Under the pieces are notes generated by a model. That model was given only the letters and a program-made list of their open reading frames with translations, was not told the DNA's origin and searched no databases. This document shows, one piece after another, positions 1 through 9,985 of a stretch of 47,042 nucleotides of DNA; positions within the stretch are counted from its first letter, which is position 1, and each line of letters starts with the position of its first letter. The position numbers were made by a program, and so were the translations under genes. The DNA is taken from the NCBI GenBank assembly GCA_023511535.1, contig JAIMBK010000017.1, positions 1-47,042 of the forward strand, read 5' to 3'. The stretch comes from Armatimonadota bacterium. GTDB lineage: Bacteria; Bacillota; Desulfotomaculia; Desulfotomaculales; Nap2-2B.

Positions 1-117
1 GTGGCACTTTCCTTAGGGTCGCCCCCACTGGGTGTTACCCAGCACCCTGCCCTGCGGAGCTCGGACTTTCCTCAGGCGGGCCTGCTTCGCCCGCCCGCGA
101 TCACCCGGTTTACTCAC
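1..117 (-). ncRNA. rnpB: RNase P RNA, bacterial type A, 5' part (truncated by window edge)
   Basis: Read on the minus strand, this stretch carries the conserved RNase P RNA core: GAGGAAAGUCCGAGCUCC (P4 5' strand and neighbourhood), then CAGGGUGCUGGGUAACACCC and a GGGGGCGACCC hairpin leading to AAGGAAAGUGCCAC. This is the usual order for the catalytic RNA of type A that matures the 5' end of tRNAs. The 3' half lies outside the window. The mature 5' end near 117 is estimated from the position of the first helices and the promoter, not mapped. Identification is certain; the exact 5' end is not. Confidence 0.93.
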
Positions 118-144
118 TATTATTCTTCTTTTTTGCGTATTTAT

Positions 145-173
145 ATTGTAGCATAAAACGTACGTTCTTGCAA
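145..173 (-). promoter_or_regulatory. rnpB promoter (sigma-A type)
   Basis: On the minus strand a -35 TTGCAA (168-173) and a -10 TACAAT (145-150) are separated by exactly 17 bp. Transcription would start near 138, about 20 bases before the first RNase P RNA helix. The match and the spacing are seen directly; activity is inferred. Confidence 0.75.
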
Positions 174-250
174 GTTTCTCGTGCAGCTTTTTACCTTTTT
201 GACCTTATTTTCCAATCTCACCGGCTCTCCCCGGCCGGAAAAATGGTCAG

Positions 251-286
251 TGGGTGCCTTTGTATCTCAGTGCCTCTGTACCTTTG
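251..286. repeat. Intergenic repeat family B, copy 1
   Basis: Degenerate copies of the AAAGGCACA-type unit (here as TGCCTTTGTATCTCAGTGCCTCTG) between rnpB and the 3' end of aspS. The same wording recurs in at least seven other gaps of the window. Confidence 0.5.
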
Positions 287-296
287 CCCCTGAAAC

Positions 297-2075
297 TCAC
301 TTCACGTCCAGCTTGATGTGCAGCTCTCTTAACTGGGCCGGCGCGACCCTGTCCGGGGCGCGGCTCATCAGGTCCGTGGCGCTTTGCGTTTTAGGGAAGG
401 CGATGACGTCCCGGATGGTTTTTTTGCCGGCCAGGAGCATGACCAGGCGGTCGAAGCCGAAGGCGATGCCGCCGTGGGGCGGGGTGCCGTATTCAAAGGC
501 TTCCAGCAAAAACCCGAATTTGTCCCGGGCTTCCTCCGGGGACAGGCCGATGGCGGCAAACATTTTCTCCTGCACGTCGCGCCGGTGAATCCGGATGCTG
601 CCGCCGCCCACCTCCACGCCGTTTAAAACCAGGTCGTACGCCTTGGCCCGCACGGCCCCCGGATCGCTTTCCAGCAGCGGGAGGTCTTCTTCCCGCGGGG
701 AGGTGAAGGGGTGGTGCATGGCCACGTAACGCCTTTCCGTTTCGTCGTATTCCAGCAGCGGGAAATCCAGAATCCAGACAAATTGCAGACCTTTCTCCGG
801 AATGAGGCCCAGCCGTTCGCCCAGGTGCAAACGCAGGGCGCTCAGGGCGAAGGCCGTCACGTCGGGCCGGTCCGCGACGAAGAGGAGCAGATCCCCCGCT
901 TCCGCTTCCAGGCGTCCGGCGATGGCGCCGATTTCTTTTTCCGTGAAAAACTTAGTGATGGGGGATTTCACCCCTTCGCTTTCCACGACAAAGTAAGCCA
1001 GGCCCTTTGCCTTGTTCGCCGTGGCGAAGGAAACCAGTTCGTCAATTTCCCGGCGGCTGAAGCTCCCGCACCCTTTCGCGTTAATTCCCTTGACTTTTCC
1101 GCCGGCGGCCACCGCCGAAGCAAATACCTTAAAGCCGCAGCCCGCCGCCAGATCGGTGACGTCTTTGATTTCCAGCCCGAACCTGATGTCCGGCTTGTCC
1201 GTCCCGAAACGCTCCATGGCCTCCTGGTAGGACAGCCGCGGGAAGGGCCGTGGGACTTCTTCCCCGGCGGTTTCCCGGCAAATATACGCGACCATTTCTT
1301 CCGTCAGGTCCAGGATGTCGTCGATGTCGATAAACGACATTTCGAGATCGATCTGGGTAAATTCGGGCTGCCGGTCGGCCCGTAGATCTTCGTCCCGGAA
1401 GCAGCGGACGATTTGAAAATAGCGCTCCAGGCCCGCCACCATCAGAATTTGCTTGAACAACTGGGGGGACTGGGGCAGGGCGTAAAAACAGCCGGGGTTC
1501 AGCCTGCTAGGCACCAGGAAATCGCGCGCTCCTTCCGGGGTGCTGCGCGTCAGCATGGGCGTCTCGATCTCCAAAAAGCCGTGCCGGCTTAAAAATTCGC
1601 GCGTGGCCTGCGCGGCGCGGTGCCTTAAAATCAGGGCGCGCTGCATTTCCGGCCGGCGCAGGTCCAGGTAGCGGTAACGCAGGCGAACGTTTTCGTCCAC
1701 GTCCACCCCGTCTTCAATGTAAAAGGGCGGGGTCTTGGCCCGGTTTAAAATGCGTACCTCCCGGGCCCGGACGTCGATCTGACCGGTGGCCAGGTGGGGG
1801 TTTTCGGTGCCTTCCGGGCGTTTTTCCACCCGGCCGACCACCGCCAGCACGTATTCGCCGCGGACGGTTTCGGCCTTCCGGAAGGCTTCGCGGGAGAGAT
1901 CGGGGCTGAAGACCACCTGAACGATTCCGGAGCGGTCCCGCAAATCGATAAAAATTAAACCTCCGTGGTCGCGGCGCCGCTGCACCCAGCCCATTAAAAC
2001 TACTTCCTGCCCCGCGTGCTCCAGGCGCAGCGCGCCGCAATGGTGAGTTCTTTTTAAACCGCGCATGTCCTCCAT
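297..2075 (-). CDS. aspS: Aspartyl-tRNA synthetase
   Basis: Charges tRNA-Asp with aspartate in the cytosol. The 592-aa product has the full bacterial layout: an N-terminal OB-fold anticodon-binding domain (about 1-110), the class II catalytic core with motif 2 in [20 protein letters not shown], an inserted bacterial GAD-type domain (about 290-420), and motif 3 [15 protein letters not shown] near the C-terminus. The length is normal for the family. The ATG overlaps the hisS stop by one base (TAATG), with an AAGGAAAGGAAG ribosome site just upstream, so the two genes are translationally coupled. Whether it also charges tRNA-Asn (non-discriminating form) cannot be decided from these motifs alone. 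Confidence 0.97.
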   Translation of the reverse strand: MEDMRGLKRTHHCGALRLEHAGQEVVLMGWVQRRRDHGGLIFIDLRDRSGIVQVVFSPDLSREAFRKAETVRGEYVLAVVGRVEKRPEGTENPHLATGQIDVRAREVRILNRAKTPPFYIEDGVDVDENVRLRYRYLDLRRPEMQRALILRHRAAQATREFLSRHGFLEIETPMLTRSTPEGARDFLVPSRLNPGCFYALPQSPQLFKQILMVAGLERYFQIVRCFRDEDLRADRQPEFTQIDLEMSFIDIDDILDLTEEMVAYICRETAGEEVPRPFPRLSYQEAMERFGTDKPDIRFGLEIKDVTDLAAGCGFKVFASAVAAGGKVKGINAKGCGSFSRREIDELVSFATANKAKGLAYFVVESEGVKSPITKFFTEKEIGAIAGRLEAEAGDLLLFVADRPDVTAFALSALRLHLGERLGLIPEKGLQFVWILDFPLLEYDETERRYVAMHHPFTSPREEDLPLLESDPGAVRAKAYDLVLNGVEVGGGSIRIHRRDVQEKMFAAIGLSPEEARDKFGFLLEAFEYGTPPHGGIAFGFDRLVMLLAGKKTIRDVIAFPKTQSATDLMSRAPDRVAPAQLRELHIKLDVK

Positions 2076-3349
2076 TAACTGGTGCTTCCTTTCCTTCGTA
2101 ATTTGCCGATTTCTTCCGCCAGTTCGGCGGCAGGAACTTCCTTTTGGGCGCCGGTAGTCATGTCCTTTAAGATGATCATCCCCCTGGCCAGCTCTTCTTT
2201 GCCCAGAATGACCACCGCCGGTGCGCCGGTTTTGCCGGCGTACTTCATTTGCGCCTTTAAGCTGCGGCCGAGATAGTCCTTGTCCGCCGCCAGCCCTTTT
2301 TGACGCAGGGTCTGGAGCAGCTGCAAAGCTTCGCTTTCCAGGGTGTCGTCGACGGAAGCCAGAAAAACGTCCGGTCTGTCCCGGCCCGGCAGCTCGCTCC
2401 CCTGTTCCTGCATGGCCAGCAGCAGCCGCTCCAATCCGATGGCGTAGCCGATCCCCGGCGTGGGCGGGCCGCCAATGGTTTCCACCAGGTTGTCGTAGCG
2501 GCCGCCTCCGCCGACCGAACTTTGCGCCCCGATGCCCGGGGCCATCATTTCAAAGGCCGTTTTGGTGTAGTAATCCAGACCGCGGACCAGGTAGCGGTCG
2601 ACTACATAGTCAATCCCCAACGCCTTTAAATATTTTTGCACGTCCTGGAAATGGGCGGCGCAAGATCCGCACAGGCAATCCAGACTGGTGGGGGCGTTTT
2701 TGGCCAGCTCCCGGCAGCGGGGGACCTTGCAGTCGAGAGCGCGCAAAGGGTTGGACGCCAGGCGCCGCAGGCAATCGGCGCAGAGGTCGTTTTGGTGCGC
2801 CCGGAAATAAGCCGTGAGCTTTTCGCGCAGGACCGGCCGGCAATCCGGGCACCCTACGCTGTTCAGGTGCAGCTCCAACTTTAGCCCCAGGCGCCCGCAA
2901 AAATCCATGGCCATGGCGATTACTTCCGCATCCACGGCCGGCCGGGGGGAACCGAACACTTCCACCCCTACCTGGTGGAACTGCCGGTAGCGCCCGGCCT
3001 GCGGGCGGTCGTAGCGAAACATGGGGCCGGTGTAAAACAGCTTGACCGGCTGGGGCCCGGCGTTGAGGTTGCTTTCCAGGTAGGCGCGGGCCGCCGCGGC
3101 GGTGCCCTCCGGGCGCAGGCTGAGGCTGCGGTCGCTGCGGTCCCGGAAGGTGTACATTTCCTTTTCCACGATGTCGGTGGCGTCTCCCACGCCACGGTTG
3201 AATAACTCGGTGTGTTCGAAAATGGGGGTGCGGATTTCCGCATACCCGTATTCCCGGCAGAGCCGGCGAAAACACTCTTCGACATATTGCCACTTTTCCA
3301 CTTCCCCGGGGAGGATATCACTGGTTCCCCGGGGGCGGGTAGTTAACAT
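2075..3349 (-). CDS. hisS: Histidyl-tRNA synthetase
   Basis: Charges tRNA-His. The 424-aa product shows the class II core with [15 protein letters not shown], the two histidine-specific signatures [13 protein letters not shown] and [15 protein letters not shown], and a C-terminal anticodon-binding domain (about 325-420). A Cys-rich insertion (about 165-230, with CPDC, CADC and CLCGSC pairs) sits in the middle and could bind a metal; this insertion is common in Firmicute HisRS. The ATG at 3349 lies 7-8 bases after a GGGGGAGG ribosome site. It forms a two-gene operon with aspS. No T-box is visible upstream. Confidence 0.97.
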   Translation of the reverse strand: MLTTRPRGTSDILPGEVEKWQYVEECFRRLCREYGYAEIRTPIFEHTELFNRGVGDATDIVEKEMYTFRDRSDRSLSLRPEGTAAAARAYLESNLNAGPQPVKLFYTGPMFRYDRPQAGRYRQFHQVGVEVFGSPRPAVDAEVIAMAMDFCGRLGLKLELHLNSVGCPDCRPVLREKLTAYFRAHQNDLCADCLRRLASNPLRALDCKVPRCRELAKNAPTSLDCLCGSCAAHFQDVQKYLKALGIDYVVDRYLVRGLDYYTKTAFEMMAPGIGAQSSVGGGGRYDNLVETIGGPPTPGIGYAIGLERLLLAMQEQGSELPGRDRPDVFLASVDDTLESEALQLLQTLRQKGLAADKDYLGRSLKAQMKYAGKTGAPAVVILGKEELARGMIILKDMTTGAQKEVPAAELAEEIGKLRRKGSTS

Positions 3350-3373
3350 AAAAAAACCTCCCCCGTAAAATAC

Positions 3374-3425
3374 AGGAATTAGGGATCAGGGACTAGGAAT
3401 TGGGGGTTAGGAATCAGGGATTAGA
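3374..3425. repeat. Intergenic repeat family A, copy 1
   Basis: Tandem degenerate units of GGAATTAGGGATCAGGGACT type immediately upstream of hisS. Similar strings occur at about 6989, 10556, 25171 and 36371, always between genes. Confidence 0.55.
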
Positions 3426-3487
3426 TTGTCTGCCGATTTTTAGAGGTGCCGGCAGAGGACGAAAAAGTTGTGTTTCAACTAAAAGTT

Positions 3488-3560
3488 ACCCTGTCCCTCC
3501 TTTGTGCCTTTGTGCCTCTTTTCCTATATCCCTCTTGCCTGTTTATTTTGTATCCTTTGT
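3488..3560. repeat. Intergenic repeat family B, copy 2
   Basis: CTTTGTGCCTTTGTGCCTCTT and related units between hisS and the MBL-fold gene, adjacent to a family A copy. No open frame of interest lies here. Confidence 0.55.
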
Positions 3561-3563
3561 TTT

Positions 3564-4193
3564 TTACCATTCCCCCGTTAAAAAGGGGTTGTATTTGCTT
3601 TCCTCACCGATCGTGGAGGCGGGTCCGTGTCCCGGGAGGACCTTCGTTTCGGGCGGATAAACGAGGAGTTTTTCTTTAATGGAATTGATTAACTGCCGGT
3701 GGTTCCCGCCTGGAAAATCGGAGCGGCCGACCGACCCGGCAAAAAGCGTGTCGCCGGTAAGCAGGCTGTTGCCGGCTTCCAGGGTGATGCCGCCGGGCGT
3801 ATGGCCGGGGGTATGGATCACTTTCACGCTCACCTTGCCGATTTGAATGACGTCGCCGTCCTGGAGGAGGCGGTCGGCGGCCTTGAATTTTAAATAGGAA
3901 CCCGTAAAAAGAGAAAGATTTTTACCCGGGTTGGTCAGCATTTTGGCGTCTTCGGCGTGAATGAGCACCTGCGCGCCGGTGGCCTCTTGCAGCTTACCGA
4001 GCCCCCCGATATGGTCGGCGTGCCCGTGGGTCAGGATAATCTGGCGGCAGTTTAAACCATGCTTCTGCAGCGCCCGCAGGATGCGTTCCACGTCGCCCCC
4101 GGGGTCCACCACGGCAGCTTCCCGGGTTTCTTTGCAGCCGATGACGTAACAATTGGCTTCCAGTGCACCCACCGGAAATCCCTCGAGAATCAA
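3564..4193 (-). CDS. MBL-fold metallo-hydrolase (glyoxalase II-like)
   Basis: A 209-aa metallo-beta-lactamase-fold hydrolase with the dinuclear metal motif THGHADHIGG (HxHxDH), a downstream HTPGHTPGG histidine, LLTGDTLF with its bridging aspartate, and a C-terminal LPGHGP histidine. This is the single-domain glyoxalase II/YcbL/YqgX type; the substrate is often a thioester such as S-lactoyl-thiol, but that is not shown here. I chose the TTG at 4191-4193 because GGAGG (4202-4206) lies 8 bases upstream; the open frame extends further, but that extension runs through dtd. It follows dtd in the same direction with a 20-bp gap, so it probably shares the rel-dtd transcript. Confidence 0.88.
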   Translation of the reverse strand: MILEGFPVGALEANCYVIGCKETREAAVVDPGGDVERILRALQKHGLNCRQIILTHGHADHIGGLGKLQEATGAQVLIHAEDAKMLTNPGKNLSLFTGSYLKFKAADRLLQDGDVIQIGKVSVKVIHTPGHTPGGITLEAGNSLLTGDTLFAGSVGRSDFPGGNHRQLINSIKEKLLVYPPETKVLPGHGPASTIGEESKYNPFLTGEW

Positions 4194-4213
4194 GAAGCAT
4201 ACCTCCAGTTCAT

Positions 4214-4654
4214 TTATTTGCTCTCCAGCCAAAGGGTCACCGGGCCGTCGTTGACCAGTTCCACCAGCATATGCGCCTGAAAAGTCCCGGTGGCCACTTT
4301 GATCCCCTTTTCCTGCAGTTGGGCAACAAACAATTCGTAGAGGCGCCGCGCCTTGTCCGGCGGGGCGGCGGAAGAAAAACTGGGGCGCCGGCCGCGGCGG
4401 CAATCGCCGTAGAGGGTGAACTGGGAAACGACCAGCGCCTCGCCTTCGATTTCGAAGAGAGAACGATTGAGCTTGCCTGCTTCGTCCTCAAAAATTCTCA
4501 GGAAGGGGATTTTTTCAGCCAGGTAGGAAGCGTCCGCCGCTTCGTCATCCGCCCCGACGCCCAGGAGGACCAGGAGTCCCCGGCCAATGGAGCCTACCAC
4601 CTGGTCGTCAACGGTTACCTTTGCCCTGGACACTCTTTGGATTACCGCCCGCAT
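4214..4654 (-). CDS. dtd: D-aminoacyl-tRNA deacylase
   Basis: Removes D-amino acids (and glycine from tRNA-Ala) mischarged onto tRNA. The 146-aa product has the two signature loops of the DTD family: SQFTLYGD, whose serine and threonine line the active site, and NDGPVTL, whose Gly-cisPro pair excludes L-amino acids. The length is normal. The ATG follows an AGGA-containing site, 18 bases after the rel stop. The rel-dtd order is conserved across Firmicutes, so this is very likely a rel-dtd-MBL operon. Confidence 0.95.
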   Translation of the reverse strand: MRAVIQRVSRAKVTVDDQVVGSIGRGLLVLLGVGADDEAADASYLAEKIPFLRIFEDEAGKLNRSLFEIEGEALVVSQFTLYGDCRRGRRPSFSSAAPPDKARRLYELFVAQLQEKGIKVATGTFQAHMLVELVNDGPVTLWLESK

Positions 4655-4672
4655 TTATTTTCCTCTTTCCCC

Positions 4673-6844
4673 TCAGCTTGTCCGCCTTACCTCATAAACG
4701 TCTTTAACGCGGTTGATCTTGCCGATGAGGTAATCCAGTTCTTCCTTGCTCTTCATTTCCAAAATCATTTCAATGGAGGCCTGGCGGTCCTTGCGCCCTC
4801 TGGCGGTGACCCAGCTGGCGCTCATTTTCATTTCGGCGATGACCGCCATTACGTCGCTGAGCAAGCCGGCCCGGTCCATGGCCGTGATTTCTAATTTAAC
4901 CTGAAATGGATGTTGAAACTCCTTGTCCCAGCTGGCCTCGACGAGCCGGCCCCGGTCGGTTTTTTGCCATAGCGCGACATTGCGGCAGTCGGAGCGATGG
5001 ATGGAGACTCCCCGCCCCCTGGTGATGTAGCCGGTGATCGGGTCGCCGGGAACCGGGTTGCAGCAGTGGGCCAGGCGGGTTAAGAGGTTACCCGTCCCCT
5101 TTATCTGGATGCCCTGGACCGGTTGAACCGGCTGGGAAGTGGGGGGAGGCTCGGATTTAACCGGCTGTTCCTCGACCGTCAGTGCCCTGGCTAATTTAAG
5201 CTCTTCTTTTTTCAGATCCTCTTTTACCCGGTTGACGATCGTCAGCGGCGAGATTGTCCCGTCTGCGATGGCCGCGTACACGTCGTCCACGCCCACCAGG
5301 TTAAAGCGCCGCCCGATTTCCAAAAGCCTGTCGTTTTTCAGCAGTTCCAGTTCCAGGCCCTGTTTTTTGAATTCTCTTTCCAGGCTGTCCCTGCCCTTAA
5401 GGATATTTTCCTCCCGCTGCTCGCGCTTGAACCACTGCCGGATCCGCGACTTGGCCTGGGAGGTCTTGACCACGTTCAGCCAGTCCCGGCTGGGGCCGGC
5501 CGCCTGCCTGGCGGTCAAGATCTCAACAATGTCGCCGTTCTTTAGCTTATAGTCCAGCGGAACAATTTTTCCGTTGACCTTCGCTCCCACGCAGCGATGG
5601 CCTACCTGCGTATGCACCCGGTAGGCAAAGTCGATGGGCACGGACCCGGCGGGGAGTTCGATCACGTCCCCCTTGGGAGTGAAGACAAAAACAGTGTCGG
5701 CAAAAAGGTCGATTTTTAAGGATTCCATAAACTCCCTGGCGTCCCGGAGATCATGCTGCCACTCCAGGAGCTGGCGCAACCAGGCCAGTTTTTCGTCGAA
5801 ATTTTTGTCCGAACGCCCGCCTTCCTTATAGCGCCAGTGAGCGGCAATGCCGTATTCTGCGGTCCGGTGCATCTCCTGCGTCCGGATCTGGATCTCCAGG
5901 GGTTCGCCGTGCGGCCCGACCACCGTTGTATGCAGAGACTGGTACATATTCGATTTCGGCATGGCGATGTAATCTTTAAAGCGGCCGGGAATGGGTTTCC
6001 ACAGGGTATGGACGGTTCCCAGGGAAGCGTAGCAATCCCGTACGGAATCGACGATGATTCTGACGGCCAGGACATCGTAGATTTCGTTCAGGTCCTTGTT
6101 TTGTTTCTTCATTTTTTCATAAATGCTGTATAAATTTTTCGGTCTTCCCTTGATATCGGTTTTAATCCCGATACTCTCCAGCTTCTCCCTTAAAACGTCA
6201 ATCGCTTCCCGGATGTATTCTTCGCGCCGGCGCCTGGTGCTGGCAATCCGCTGGCTTAATTCAAAGTACCGGGCCGGGTTGGTGTACCGGAAGGCCAGAT
6301 CCTCCAATTCCGATTTCAGGTGATAAATCCCCAGGCGGTGGGCCAGGGGGGCGAAAATTTCCAGGGTTTCGTCGGCGATTTCCTTTTGCTTGTCCTCCGG
6401 CTGGTATTTTAAGGTGCGTAAATTGTGCAGGCGATCGGCCAGTTTGATTAAAATGACGCGGATGTCTTTGGCCATGGCCAGGAACATTTTGCGCAGGTTC
6501 TCGGCCTGGCGCTCTTCTTTTGATTTGTACCCCAGGCGGCTCAGTTTGGTGACCCCGTCCACCAGCAGGGCTACTTCCGCGCCGAATTCCTCTTCAATCC
6601 GGGGCAAAGGAACCCCGGTGTCTTCGACGACGTCGTGCAAAAGGCCGGCGACCAGGGTTTCCAGGTCCAGCTCCAGGTCGGCCAGGATCCGGGCGACGGC
6701 CACCGGGTGAAGAATAAAAGGCTCCCCCGAAAACCGCCTTTGCTCCTGATGGGCGGCTTCCGCAAAGTGGTAGGCCTTGCTTAAAAAGGCGACGTCGGCC
6801 TTGGGGTTGTAGAGGATCACCCGGTGCATCAGCTCGGCAAACAT
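4673..6844 (-). CDS. relA: Bifunctional (p)ppGpp synthetase/hydrolase
   Basis: Makes and degrades the stringent-response alarmone (p)ppGpp. The 723-aa product carries, in order, an HD hydrolase domain with intact LLHDVVEDT (His70/Asp71), a synthetase domain with SIYEKM and SNMYQSLHTTV, a TGS domain (about 390-450), a conserved HCCNPVPGD Cys/His motif, and a C-terminal ACT domain. The RFKD motif in the synthetase is the form found in bifunctional Rel rather than in synthetase-only RelA, so both activities are expected. I chose the ATG at 6842-6844 because GAGGGAG lies 8 bases upstream; a TTG 18 codons earlier (6898) has no ribosome site. Confidence 0.96.
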   Translation of the reverse strand: MFAELMHRVILYNPKADVAFLSKAYHFAEAAHQEQRRFSGEPFILHPVAVARILADLELDLETLVAGLLHDVVEDTGVPLPRIEEEFGAEVALLVDGVTKLSRLGYKSKEERQAENLRKMFLAMAKDIRVILIKLADRLHNLRTLKYQPEDKQKEIADETLEIFAPLAHRLGIYHLKSELEDLAFRYTNPARYFELSQRIASTRRRREEYIREAIDVLREKLESIGIKTDIKGRPKNLYSIYEKMKKQNKDLNEIYDVLAVRIIVDSVRDCYASLGTVHTLWKPIPGRFKDYIAMPKSNMYQSLHTTVVGPHGEPLEIQIRTQEMHRTAEYGIAAHWRYKEGGRSDKNFDEKLAWLRQLLEWQHDLRDAREFMESLKIDLFADTVFVFTPKGDVIELPAGSVPIDFAYRVHTQVGHRCVGAKVNGKIVPLDYKLKNGDIVEILTARQAAGPSRDWLNVVKTSQAKSRIRQWFKREQREENILKGRDSLEREFKKQGLELELLKNDRLLEIGRRFNLVGVDDVYAAIADGTISPLTIVNRVKEDLKKEELKLARALTVEEQPVKSEPPPTSQPVQPVQGIQIKGTGNLLTRLAHCCNPVPGDPITGYITRGRGVSIHRSDCRNVALWQKTDRGRLVEASWDKEFQHPFQVKLEITAMDRAGLLSDVMAVIAEMKMSASWVTARGRKDRQASIEMILEMKSKEELDYLIGKINRVKDVYEVRRTS

Positions 6845-6926
6845 GCCTTTTGCTCCCTCGAAAAGATCGGGCACAAAGTTTCCCGGGCGCGAAGGCAAGT
6901 AATATTCCCGGTCGAATATACATTTC

Positions 6927-6956
6927 TCTTTGTGCCTCTGTGCCTTAGTGCCTCAA
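6927..6956. repeat. Intergenic repeat family B, copy 3
   Basis: CTTTGTGCCTCTGTGCCTTAGTGCCTC upstream of rel: three direct units of about 9 bases with single-base differences. Confidence 0.55.
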
Positions 6957-6988
6957 AAAACGTTATGAAGGAAAAAAATCCCGCTTTT

Positions 6989-7037
6989 ATCCCTAACTTT
7001 AACCTCTCTTCCCTATTTCCCCAGTCCCTAACCCCTA
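6989..7037. repeat. Intergenic repeat family A, copy 2 (inverted)
   Basis: CCCTAACTTTAACCTC, CCCTATTTCCCCAGTCCCTA and so on; the reverse complement gives GGGGTTAGGGACTGGGG-type units. It lies beside a family B copy between recJ and rel, as at the hisS gap. The rest of the 6845-7085 gap shows nothing else. Confidence 0.45.
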
Positions 7038-7085
7038 TATATTATACTGCAGATTAAAAATAATGTCATTATTCGTTTCCGCGGT

Positions 7086-9974
7086 TCAGGTGGCCGGCTG
7101 CACTGCGGGGAGATCCGCCACCAGATCTTTTACCGGGGCGCTCAGCACGTGGGCGTACCAGCTCATGTATTCTTTCCTGACTTTTTCACCCCAGGTAAAA
7201 GTGGGTGAGTTACGGACGTTTAATTTTTGGTCGGGCGCAGGGGGCAGGTAAATTTGCCGGTCTTTTTTCAGCAGGCCCAGTTCGTAGAATACGGCCAGGG
7301 CCACCTGCACCGTATGTTCACCGGCCCAGAACAGGCCTTTTCTTCTTAAAGCGGTAACCAGTTCCGGAAGGCTGTGGGCAATGTTTTTGTTTTTTGCCTG
7401 GCAGTGCTGCAGCAGGATATATAGATAGGCCAGGCAATCGCGAGCGGGGGCCAGGGAAGCCAGACAATATTTCATTTCCCGGCGATCGGCCTCGTCGAAC
7501 AGGAGGAAGATCTCTTCCGGCCGGGCGGTGGCGGCGAAATGTAAACTGTTCGCCCACTCCTGCCGGCTGAAAGGAAGGTGGAAGATGACCAGCTGTTCAA
7601 TGGGCGCTTTCGCCGGTAATTGGCCCAGGCAGCCGGAAGTGGTGACCAGGGTTTTCACTTCGCCTTCCCGGAAAGAATCCAGGGGGTCTTTGCCGCAGTT
7701 TGGTAAAAAGGGATGAAAATAAGCGGCCCGGGCTCCGGTTTCGTTTAAGCAGGAAGCCAGCGCGGCGGTCTGGTAAGGGCAGCCGGCCAGGATAACGGTC
7801 CGCCGCCCGCCGGCACTTAAATTTGCCAGCCGGGCGAGCTTTCCCGGTAAATTGCGCAGGTCCGTTATTTTCAGGTTGTCCAGGCGGCCGCCTGCCTGCG
7901 GCGGCGGGCAGACGGAGGATGCGGCGGCCGCTTCCCGGGCGGCCGGAGCGGGACTTTTCGACGGCTGGGGAGGCAAAAAGATCCGGCCGGGAAACCGGGC
8001 GTAAGCGGCGAACCAGGACCAGGCAAATTCCGGCAGGGAAACCGGAGGTTCTCTGCCGGAATCCCGTTCAGAAGCCGGAGCAGAAACGGGGGCGGGAGCG
8101 GGTTCAGCAGCAGGAGAAGCAAAAGCAGGAGGACCGGCGGGAGAAGCGGAAGCAACAGCAGCAGCAGAAGCAGGAGCAGGGTAAGCGGTGATCATTTGCT
8201 GCTCCGGGAGAAAGCCGGCCGATCCCGCACCCGGAGTTCCTTCCGCCGGGCAGATGTCTTTTAATTCCAGCTGGACCCGGGTCTTGCCGTTGTACTGGTC
8301 CAGTACGGGGGTAAAGGCCAGGTGCACTGTTTTTCCTTCGGCGATTTCCGGCGCCGCGAGGCCGGCCAGGCGAAAGCCGATGCTGTCCCGGAAAACGCCG
8401 TTTTCTTTGAGGAAAAGCTTCAGGTGATTTCCCTCGCGGCCCACCTCTCTTAACCGGAGGATGGTCGCCCCCAGGCAGCCCAGCACAGGCTCCGGGTTGC
8501 CGGAGCCGAAGGGGAGGAGCAGGTTTAATTCGTTGACTGACTGCTCGGTAACTTCCGTCAGGGAAGCCAGCCCGTCCAGCTCCAATTGCGGAACGAGCAA
8601 ATCGTCCGGTAAATGTTTCCGCGCATATTCGTTGAGGGAGGCGGCCAGATCTTCAAGCCGGCCGGCTTCCAGGGTAAAGCCGGCGGCCTGGGCGTGCCCG
8701 CCGTAAGAGAGCAGATGCTGCCGGCAATAGGACAAAGCGTTGTAGAGATGAAAGCCGGGAATGCTGCGGCCGGAACCTTTCCCGTACCCTTCCGCCAGAG
8801 AGACCAGCATTACCGGACGGTAAAAGATTTCCACCAGCCGGGAGGCCACAATGCCTGTGACCCCCGGGTGAAACGTTTCACGGGCGAGGAGGATGATCCG
8901 GGACTGTTTTTGTCGCGGGTCTTCGTCAAGCATTTGGAGCGCTTCGTTCAGGACGGTTTGCTCGACGGCCTGTCTCTGCCGGTTGGCTTCTTCCAGGCCC
9001 GCCGCCATTTTCTCCGCCATCTCCGCGTCCGGGCAGAGTAAGAGCCTTACCGCCTGGCCGGCATCGCCCATTCTGCCCATGGCGTTTAAACGGGGGGCCA
9101 GGCCGAAGCTGATCTCGCGGGTGTCCAGTTTTTCTTCCGGGCAGCCTGCCGCGGCGAGCAGGGCCCTTAAGCCCGGCCGCTTTGTCCCGGCCAGCAGGGG
9201 AAGGCCGTACTTGACCAGGAGGCGGTTTTCCCCCAGCAGAGGAACCAGGTCGGCGACCGTGCCCAGGCAGGCCAGATCCAGGTAGTCCTGCCAGGCCGGC
9301 CGGCCGGGAGCAGGTCTTTCCCGGAACAGCGCCTGGACCAGTTTCAAGGCCACCCCCACCCCGGCCAGTTCTTTAAACGGGTAAGGACAATCCGTCCGTT
9401 TCGGGTTGATGACGGCCAGTGCGGCAGGCAGCCGGGCAGGCACCTGGTGGTGATCGGTGATGATGAAATCGGGGCCCCGGTTGTTTTTTGCCCAGGCGAC
9501 CACCTCGGCCCCGCTGATCCCGCAATCGACGGTGATGACCAGGGTAAAGCCCTGGGCGTGCGCCCTTTTCACCGGCTCCAGATGCAGGCCGTACCCTTCG
9601 TGCAGCCGGTGGGGGACGTAAAAATCCACCGTTGCCCCCAGTCGGGTGAGGGCCTGAACCAGCAGCACCGTGCCGGTAATGCCGTCCGCATCGTAATCCC
9701 CGTAAACCAGAATTTTTTCCCGGCGCTTAACGGCCAGCAGAATACGCTCCACCGCCCGGTCCATGTCCTGGAAAAGAAAGGGATCGGGAAGGCAGGACAG
9801 GTCGCCGTAAAGAAACTGGGCCGCTTCGGTTAAGGAGAAAAGGCCGCGGTTGAGCAAAATTTGCGCCAGAAGAGGGGAGATGTGCAGATGCCGGGCGAAG
9901 ATGTCTTTCAAGACGGGATTTGTTTCTTTTATAATCCATTTTTTATTTACTGTTGCCACCGTTACCAGTACCAC
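7086..9974 (-). CDS. recJ: Single-stranded-DNA-specific exonuclease RecJ, long form
   Basis: 5'-3' ssDNA exonuclease used in recombination and mismatch/base-excision repair. The 962-aa product has the DHH motifs GDYDADG (about 92-98), VDCG (149-152), TDHH (173-176) and GTVAD (238-242), then DHHA1 with SYGGHAQAAGF (about 423-433), and an OB fold (about 460-573). A Pro/Ala/Ser-rich linker (about 598-640) leads to a C-terminal domain of about 270 aa, like the RecJ_C extension of Firmicute RecJ proteins. It is longer than the usual 570-790 aa, chiefly through that linker. The start is uncertain: GTG at 9974 sits only a few bases after the predicted transcription start and has no clear ribosome site; GTG codon 6 is an alternative. 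Confidence 0.94.
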   Translation of the reverse strand: MVLVTVATVNKKWIIKETNPVLKDIFARHLHISPLLAQILLNRGLFSLTEAAQFLYGDLSCLPDPFLFQDMDRAVERILLAVKRREKILVYGDYDADGITGTVLLVQALTRLGATVDFYVPHRLHEGYGLHLEPVKRAHAQGFTLVITVDCGISGAEVVAWAKNNRGPDFIITDHHQVPARLPAALAVINPKRTDCPYPFKELAGVGVALKLVQALFRERPAPGRPAWQDYLDLACLGTVADLVPLLGENRLLVKYGLPLLAGTKRPGLRALLAAAGCPEEKLDTREISFGLAPRLNAMGRMGDAGQAVRLLLCPDAEMAEKMAAGLEEANRQRQAVEQTVLNEALQMLDEDPRQKQSRIILLARETFHPGVTGIVASRLVEIFYRPVMLVSLAEGYGKGSGRSIPGFHLYNALSYCRQHLLSYGGHAQAAGFTLEAGRLEDLAASLNEYARKHLPDDLLVPQLELDGLASLTEVTEQSVNELNLLLPFGSGNPEPVLGCLGATILRLREVGREGNHLKLFLKENGVFRDSIGFRLAGLAAPEIAEGKTVHLAFTPVLDQYNGKTRVQLELKDICPAEGTPGAGSAGFLPEQQMITAYPAPASAAAVASASPAGPPAFASPAAEPAPAPVSAPASERDSGREPPVSLPEFAWSWFAAYARFPGRIFLPPQPSKSPAPAAREAAAASSVCPPPQAGGRLDNLKITDLRNLPGKLARLANLSAGGRRTVILAGCPYQTAALASCLNETGARAAYFHPFLPNCGKDPLDSFREGEVKTLVTTSGCLGQLPAKAPIEQLVIFHLPFSRQEWANSLHFAATARPEEIFLLFDEADRREMKYCLASLAPARDCLAYLYILLQHCQAKNKNIAHSLPELVTALRRKGLFWAGEHTVQVALAVFYELGLLKKDRQIYLPPAPDQKLNVRNSPTFTWGEKVRKEYMSWYAHVLSAPVKDLVADLPAVQPAT

Positions 9975-9985
9975 CCTATTAACTG

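Noticed and set aside
711-1385. A 224-codon plus-strand open frame opposite aspS
   Set aside because: It is the antisense shadow of a well-conserved synthetase; there is no ribosome site and no family motif.
4163-4894. A 243-codon plus-strand open frame across dtd and rel
   Set aside because: It is antisense to two conserved genes and carries no recognisable domain.
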